A stretch of DNA of 10,450 bases from an uncultured Halomicronema sp. (GTDB lineage Bacteria > Cyanobacteriota > Cyanobacteriia > Phormidesmidales > Phormidesmidaceae), in NCBI GenBank assembly GCA_937897665.1, contig CALCPB010000421.1, positions 1 to 10,450 of the forward strand. The letters run 5' to 3'. The notes under the pieces were generated by a model, which was given only the letters and a program-made list of their open reading frames with translations, did no database searches and was not told the origin of the DNA. Of this stretch, positions 6,299 to 10,450 are shown one piece after another. Position 1 is the stretch's first letter. Every line of letters begins with the position of its first letter. Both the position numbers and the translations under genes were made by a program.

Positions 6299-7618
6299 AT
6301 GACCCAATCACAATCCCACTGGGAAAAAATCCGCCCTCAGTTTGATGCGCTGCCCTATCCTGATGAGCCACTGGATAAGACTCCTAGCCAAGATACTTAC
6401 TTCTTAACCCAACATACTTATGCAATTCCCTACTATTTGAGAAACTGCCAGGTCGTTGACACGACAGACAAGTGGATCTTAGATGCGGGCTGTGGGTCTG
6501 GCTTCAGTCTATTGGCATTGGCGATCGCGAATCCCGGCGCTAATTTGGTCGGGGTTGATCTGTCGTCCAAATCGCTGGAAGTCGCCCAGCAACGGTTGGA
6601 GTATCACCAAATCCCCAATCCCGTTTATCTGCATTGCCTCCCGCTCGAAGCATTATCTACCCTGCCTTATCACTTCGATTACATCAATTGTGATGATGTC
6701 CTCTACTTGCTGGAAGATCCAGCGGTGGGCTTAGCAGCGATGCGATCGGTGCTCAACGCAGACGGCATTATTCGAGCAAATATGCACAGTGCCCTGCAGC
6801 GAGTTGACTATTATCGAGTGCAAAAATTTTGGGCGAAGTTAGGGTGTTTAGAGGAATCGCCGTCACCAGAAGAAATTACAGTTACGCGTCAGACCATGAC
6901 AGCCCTCAATGACTGGGTAATAGCCAAAAGACAAACCTGGCAGCCGGTTTTTGATACCGATGATCAGGGGCTGATGATGAATCATTTATTTCGGGGTGAT
7001 ACTGGCGTCACAATGGCTGATTTTTCCGCATTTTTGCAGCGGGCGGAGTTTGAATTTATCAACTTGCTCGAGTGGCGTCAGTGGAACTTAGCGGATCTAT
7101 TCAAAAATATTGAAGATTTGCCCATTGCCGTGGCTTTGGGCATTGCGGAAATGACGCTAGAAGAACAGTTACACTTGTTTGAGCTGCTACATCCCATCCA
7201 TCGGCTGCTGGATGGGTATTGTGGGCATCCTGGGCAGGGGCGAGATCGCCCGCCAATAGAGGATTGGCCTGATAGCCTCTGGCAGCAAACAACAGTTTAC
7301 CTACACCCACAGTTGAATACGGCGGCCTTTAAAGCAGGTTTAGAAGAAGGCGCGAAAACCCTAGGACTGTTTTCCTTTGATCCCTATCTCAAAATTAATG
7401 AACAACCAATCACTGTTGACAGCTCATTTGCGAGCTGCCTACACGCTCTATTAAGCAAGCCACAAACAGTGCCAGATTTAGTCAAACGATGGCAGCAGGT
7501 GCGACCAGTCCATCTCATCACCTTGGCACCGACAACGCCTGAGAGGGCATTTCAAACAGTGCGCAACTTTTTAGTGGGGCTAGAGGGAGCTGGATACATC
7601 ATGCTGGAAACACCGTAA
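6299..7618 (+). CDS. Class I SAM-dependent methyltransferase, second tandem copy
   Basis: The same 439-residue length and architecture as the preceding gene. Aligned without gaps the two proteins agree at 330 of 439 positions (75%, counted by hand). The SAM motifs are identical: LDAGCGSGF (61-69), the acidic Asp87 in VGVDLS, and NCDDVLYLLEDP (130-141). Blocks 271-280 and 131-140 are unchanged. Differences cluster at residues 21-40 (12 of 20), 181-215, 249-259, 350-364 and 381-413, consistent with changed substrate or partner contacts while the cofactor site is held. Third codon positions differ widely and the upstream regions are unrelated, so the duplication is old and only the coding unit is recognisable. 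The start matches the paralogue (MTxSxSHW), although no clear Shine-Dalgarno precedes it. It faces the FIST gene with 89 bases between stops and no obvious terminator. Confidence 0.9.
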   Translation: MTQSQSHWEKIRPQFDALPYPDEPLDKTPSQDTYFLTQHTYAIPYYLRNCQVVDTTDKWILDAGCGSGFSLLALAIANPGANLVGVDLSSKSLEVAQQRLEYHQIPNPVYLHCLPLEALSTLPYHFDYINCDDVLYLLEDPAVGLAAMRSVLNADGIIRANMHSALQRVDYYRVQKFWAKLGCLEESPSPEEITVTRQTMTALNDWVIAKRQTWQPVFDTDDQGLMMNHLFRGDTGVTMADFSAFLQRAEFEFINLLEWRQWNLADLFKNIEDLPIAVALGIAEMTLEEQLHLFELLHPIHRLLDGYCGHPGQGRDRPPIEDWPDSLWQQTTVYLHPQLNTAAFKAGLEEGAKTLGLFSFDPYLKINEQPITVDSSFASCLHALLSKPQTVPDLVKRWQQVRPVHLITLAPTTPERAFQTVRNFLVGLEGAGYIMLETP

Positions 7619-7707
7619 GCAGGAGTGCCGCACTGTTCAAAAATCTTGAAAACCATCAACGCTTGCCGATCAGTCTCTTTTCGGGTTGACAGTGACCGTC
7701 TCCCGGT

Positions 7708-8970
7708 TCAGGCTTGTACGGATTTAGCGGCAGGGCGGCAAATGCCAAATACTGATGTATAGCCATGCAAAAAAGTGCTGCGCCCCACCGGGCCAATTTC
7801 GCCACCACAAAAGAAGCCGCTCAGCGGTACCCCCTCTAGATATTGATTAAACAGATGCGAATCAAAGTTGGGCTTTTGATAGAGTCCTTCACCCCGCCCC
7901 ATACAAGAGAACAGCAAGCCCCCAACCTCGGTTAGGGGCTCCAGCTGCATCTGGCGTTGGTAACTTGACAGCAAAGTTTCTAGATCATCAGCAGAAGTGC
8001 GAGCATCGCGGAGATGAAATTGCACCCGTTGACCCACGCGGATGCGGTCGGCGATCGCCATCGCCCCGATCTTGGGATCAACTCCCAGCAGATTGCGAAT
8101 GAGAAAATCGCCTGGGTTCAAATTTTCCTTAAAGCCATCTTGAGCAATGCCAATGTGAAGTGAGTTTTGCGCTAAGGCGCGATCGCCTTCATCCAGCCCT
8201 TTCAAAATATTCTGGAGCACGACAAAAGGGGTTTGGGGGGCAGCATTCATATCGCCAACAGAATCAGGTTCTAAAACTATATTGAGCTCTCCGGCCACTA
8301 CCCGAAACGTTTGCCCTATCGGACGACAGCCTTGAGCCACAATGGCATCTAGAACGATATTGCCCGATAGAGCTACCCCAACAATGCCCTCAGTTTGCAG
8401 CGTGTCATTAAAAAAGAGGCCGCTGCTGCGTTGAAAACTGCTGACACTTGCCAGCCCCCCTACCTTAACGGCATCAGGATAGGCAAAATCGAGCCCCTGT
8501 AAGAGTTCATTGATGCCCGAAGTTAGTGGATCAGCCATCAAAATAAAACTCGGGGAATCGGCTGGCGATACCCCGACCTGCTCAATCCAGTCATTGGGTG
8601 AGCTGTCTAAATCTGGTAAATCATCCTCTCGCAGATAAAAGCTCTTGACCGCTACATCAGGCAGGATGGCAGCACACACACTCAATGCGGGCTTTTGTTC
8701 GACCTCTAGAGTACTGCCTCCGATCTGCGTGCCAACCACGCCGCCGCCGCTACAGCCAATCAAACAAGGGACCGTTATCACTTCATTCAGCAGCGGCAAT
8801 AGGCGGGCATATTCACTCGCAAACGCCGAAGAGATGAACACCATTGCCAAATCGGGGGACGCAGGCAGTTGCTGCCGTAGCTGATCAGTCACCTCGCGAA
8901 CTGCGGCCTCTAGAGAAGCTCGGGTTGAGAGTGCACTAACCCATTGCATGGACTGAGCAGTTGCAGACAT
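7708..8970 (-). CDS. FIST-domain (FIST_N and FIST_C) sensory protein
   Basis: FIST domains are predicted small-ligand sensor modules found in bacterial signalling proteins, with amino acids proposed as ligands. With the chosen start this is 420 residues and contains only FIST_N (about 40-205) and FIST_C (about 220-395), with no attached kinase, cyclase or methyl-accepting domain. Diagnostic stretches are WVSALSTR (10-17), VFISSAFASEYARLLP (44-59), LIGCSGGGVVG (70-80), and near the C-terminus CMGRGEGLY (356-364) and GFFCGGEIGPVG (385-396) followed by TFLHGYTSVFGI. No signal peptide or membrane helix is visible, so it is probably cytoplasmic. I chose the ATG at 8970 because AGGAG lies 10 bases upstream and family members begin just before the WxSALST motif. 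A start at 9009, with GGGAG nearby, would add MFLGSARRRRFGF. How it signals, possibly through a separate partner, is unknown. Confidence 0.9.
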   Translation of the reverse strand: MSATAQSMQWVSALSTRASLEAAVREVTDQLRQQLPASPDLAMVFISSAFASEYARLLPLLNEVITVPCLIGCSGGGVVGTQIGGSTLEVEQKPALSVCAAILPDVAVKSFYLREDDLPDLDSSPNDWIEQVGVSPADSPSFILMADPLTSGINELLQGLDFAYPDAVKVGGLASVSSFQRSSGLFFNDTLQTEGIVGVALSGNIVLDAIVAQGCRPIGQTFRVVAGELNIVLEPDSVGDMNAAPQTPFVVLQNILKGLDEGDRALAQNSLHIGIAQDGFKENLNPGDFLIRNLLGVDPKIGAMAIADRIRVGQRVQFHLRDARTSADDLETLLSSYQRQMQLEPLTEVGGLLFSCMGRGEGLYQKPNFDSHLFNQYLEGVPLSGFFCGGEIGPVGRSTFLHGYTSVFGICRPAAKSVQA

Positions 8971-9236
8971 AAAACCAAATCTCCTGCGACGAGCCGAGCC
9001 TAAAAACATGCTTGAGTGACTCCCATATGGCAGATGGCAAGACGTTACGCTGTGAGCGCTTCACCTAGCCCCAATTGCCACTGCTCAAACACCCTTAGGG
9101 TAAAACTTGCCATAAGCCTAAGACAAATCAAGCAACATGCGTAAAGGAACCCACTTATTCCCTCATTCCTGCCCTTAGATTTGTGACAGATTATTTTCTT
9201 TGACCGATACATAATTCTGATTACCTCCGCTAAGGT

Positions 9237-9282
9237 GCCATACGTTGGATGCTGCGGAAGCCAAGCTAAAGCTTGGTATGGC
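9237..9282. repeat. Two-part inverted repeat in the cp12 upstream region
   Basis: GCCATAC (9237-9243) pairs with GTATGGC (9276-9282). Inside it, CCAAGC (9261-9266) pairs with GCTTGG (9271-9276) around a TAAA loop. The arms share base 9276. Together they form a compact hairpin with a one-sided internal bulge. It could be a structured RNA element in a long cp12 leader, a small RNA piece or a remnant repeat. Confidence 0.4.
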
Positions 9283-9390
9283 CCTCAAAAATATGAGCCA
9301 CTCCTGGATGTTCATCCCCAATCCTCTAGGCGAGTGTTGCCTATTTCTTCATCAAGGAATATTACAACCCACCTACCGAAAGAAGCGCCA

Positions 9391-9414
9391 TGTAAACGTT
9401 TGCCATGATTTACA
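9391..9414. promoter_or_regulatory. Spaced inverted repeat, possible operator of cp12
   Basis: TGTAAA (9391-9396) and TTTACA (9409-9414) are perfect inverted arms 12 bases apart, 114 bases before the cp12 start. The spacing fits a dimeric regulator. It matches no consensus I can name with confidence (not GTA-N8-TAC for NtcA). Confidence 0.3.
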
Positions 9415-9528
9415 CCGTTCTCACTAGAGCAAAGCGTTAAACTAGGCCGAGAACATTGTCGCCATCGCCCACTATGTGCAAACGGTGACATTTGAGATAA
9501 GTGTTCAATACGAGCTAGCAAGGTCTTT

Positions 9529-9756
9529 ATGAGCAATAACATTCAAGACAAAATTCAAGAAGAGCTAAAAGAAGCACGAGATGCCTGCGACACTGCTGGC
9601 GCAGGCTCTGCTGAATGTGCCGCTGCTTGGGATGCAGTGGAAGAACTGCAGGCTGAGGCTTCCCACCAGCGCCAAGGTGAGCAGAAAAAATCTTCACTTG
9701 AAGAGTACTGCGATGCTAACCCCGATGCCGATGAGTGCCGCGTCTACGAAGATTAA
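9529..9756 (+). CDS. cp12: CP12, redox linker of GAPDH and phosphoribulokinase
   Basis: CP12 is a small, largely disordered cytoplasmic protein. When oxidised in the dark it binds glyceraldehyde-3-phosphate dehydrogenase and then phosphoribulokinase, shutting down the Calvin cycle. This 75-residue copy has both redox cysteine pairs: Cys20/Cys30 in the N-terminal half and Cys61/Cys70 in the C-terminal half (EEYCDANPDADECRVYED), the latter being the GAPDH-binding tail. The family signature AWDAVEEL is at 33-40, where it helps contact phosphoribulokinase. Length and all motifs are standard and no fused domain is present. AAGG lies 5 bases before the ATG. It has its own terminator and no close co-directional neighbour, so it is probably transcribed alone. 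Confidence 0.97.
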   Translation: MSNNIQDKIQEELKEARDACDTAGAGSAECAAAWDAVEELQAEASHQRQGEQKKSSLEEYCDANPDADECRVYED

Positions 9757-9796
9757 ACTCTCTGTTTCCTTGAATTAGACAATTTGATTTGCCCCT

Positions 9797-9830
9797 AAAG
9801 GCTGTCCTACCAAGTCGGGGCAGCCTTTTT
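9797..9830 (+). terminator. Intrinsic terminator of cp12
   Basis: AAAGGCTGTCC (9797-9807) pairs with GGGCAGCCTTT (9818-9828) as an 11-bp stem with one G-U pair and a 10-base loop, ending in a run of five Ts. It lies 40 bases after the cp12 stop. Confidence 0.88.
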
Positions 9831-10450
9831 GATAGCGCGAGTAGGGTTGGCCAAAAGTCTATTCAGAGGAGCTGTGTCCTTATTAAGCACATGATTACCG
9901 ATACCGTTCTATAGCAGAAGTCGGAATGCAGAAGTCGGAGTTAAAAGCCCGTCAGATGATGGTTTCAGGCATCTGGAGTGACCCTATGGCACTGGCTAGC
10001 ATAAACCTCTCGCCCCTTGATGTGTTACCCACCTTGAACCCGAAACCGTCACCTCAAACTCAAGTCAGTGTTAATAGTGGGGAGGTTGACGTCACACTTC
10101 ACTCATTTTGAGGGCGCTGTTAGTCGCTGATTTCTTGACACAGCAGGCCGTGACCGCAGCTGGAAGTCTACATCGTTGTCGTGCAGTCATCCGCGCATCT
10201 ACAGGATGCATGGCAACGCATCCTCCCAATATGTAAACCACTTCATTGCTTGGGCGGCATCATCGATTAGCCTGCTCAACGGACACATTAACCTTGGGAT
10301 TTTCTCTGAGGGGAAAAATTGCTCTAAGCTCAAGCTTAAGAGCCCGCAGCGACGCTTATTTGGGGCACCCTAAGCACGAGCAAATAATGTTCCTGCCACG
10401 CAGTGACCGAAGATCTTACGCTGCGCTCAACAAATAAGATGTTTAGCTGT
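9831..10450. other. Terminal region without a supportable gene
   Basis: In these 620 bases I see no recognisable gene or RNA. Short plus-strand frames at 9926-10111, 10176-10373 and 10246-10437 (61-65 residues) have no ribosome binding site and no familiar motif, and the last two overlap. Local structures are a 14-base tandem repeat (9914-9941), a hairpin GGATGC/GCATCC (10204-10223), a TTTTCTC/GGGAAAA hairpin near 10300-10318, and an 8-bp hairpin with a bulge (10321-10343). No HIP1 copy occurs here. It may be upstream sequence of a gene beyond the window or decayed DNA. Confidence 0.5.
9914..9941. repeat. Two tandem copies of a 14-base unit
   Basis: GCAGAAGTCGGAAT (9914-9927) is followed at once by GCAGAAGTCGGAGT (9928-9941), differing at one base. 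It lies 84 bases after the cp12 terminator. It may be slippage or a paired protein-binding site. Confidence 0.5.

Larger units (their letters stand above)
8971..9528. other. Divergent intergenic region between the FIST gene and cp12
   Basis: The 558 bases between two divergent starts should hold both promoters, but I found no good -35/-10 pair. Open frames at 9245-9427 (plus) and 9312-9542 (minus) overlap each other, lack convincing ribosome binding sites and resemble nothing known, so I do not call them genes. The region contains a two-part hairpin (9237-9282) and a spaced inverted repeat (9391-9414), listed separately. The rest shows no structure I can name. Confidence 0.55.

Noticed and set aside
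4745..7618. Recent tandem duplication or assembly artefact of the methyltransferase gene
   Set aside because: The proteins differ at 109 of 439 positions, third codon positions differ throughout and upstream flanks are unrelated, so these are two genuine, anciently diverged genes.
7619..7707. Bidirectional terminator between the second methyltransferase and the FIST gene
   Set aside because: Only 4-bp complementarities were found (such as AGTG/CACT near 7623), too weak to call.
9245..9542. Two overlapping open frames on opposite strands before cp12
   Set aside because: Both are short and unlike known proteins. The minus-strand one also runs into the cp12 start, and neither has a good ribosome binding site.
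9791..9821. Alternative hairpin GCCCC/GGGGC overlapping the cp12 terminator, suggesting attenuation
   Set aside because: The alternative stem is only 5 bp against 11 bp for the terminator, and it lies after the cp12 stop, where attenuation would control no gene.
9926..10111. 61-residue open frame after the cp12 terminator
   Set aside because: It starts next to the 14-base tandem repeat with no Shine-Dalgarno, and the Ser/Pro/Leu-rich translation resembles nothing known. I would change my mind if it were conserved in relatives.

Overview
This window looks like chromosomal DNA of a cyanobacterium, probably filamentous or Leptolyngbya-like, though the genus cannot be fixed from the sequence. 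Three things support this: ten copies of the HIP1 octamer GCGATCGC (starting at 467, 785, 1268, 2033, 2939, 4967, 5688, 6521, 8051 and 8179); a CP12 gene, the redox linker of the Calvin cycle; and a cyanobacterial-type PilA pilin, HemC and FIST protein. There are eight convincing protein genes, all apparently complete. I see no rRNA, tRNA, CRISPR array, insertion sequence or phage gene.

Layout. On the left, a secreted TPR-repeat protein (minus strand, ending at base 1) diverges from hemC (plus strand), the tetrapyrrole-pathway hydroxymethylbilane synthase. The centre (2825-7618) is a co-oriented block: a type IV pilin gene with a strong intrinsic terminator; a membrane-anchored protein of unknown function with TPR-like helical sequence; and two tandem, same-length (439 aa) paralogous SAM-dependent methyltransferases that share 75% of residues by my ungapped count. 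Facing this block from the right is a FIST-domain sensory protein on the minus strand (stop at 7708). A 558-base spacer follows, then cp12 on the plus strand with its own intrinsic terminator. The last 620 bases show no gene I can support.

How the genes may work together. TPR protein, hemC, FIST and cp12 look like independent housekeeping or regulatory units. The central block is the most interesting part. A major-type pilin followed by a membrane-anchored protein and a duplicated methyltransferase suggests a type IV pilus or cell-surface modification locus. That link rests on gene order only. The pilA terminator and the 183-393 base gaps show this is not one tight operon. A perfect GAGAATTCTC palindrome before the second methyltransferase and a related imperfect palindrome before the anchored protein could be shared operators.

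Other points of note are a HemC with an unusual active-site segment (Asn where Lys is expected), and several hairpins or inverted repeats in the leaders of pilA and cp12.
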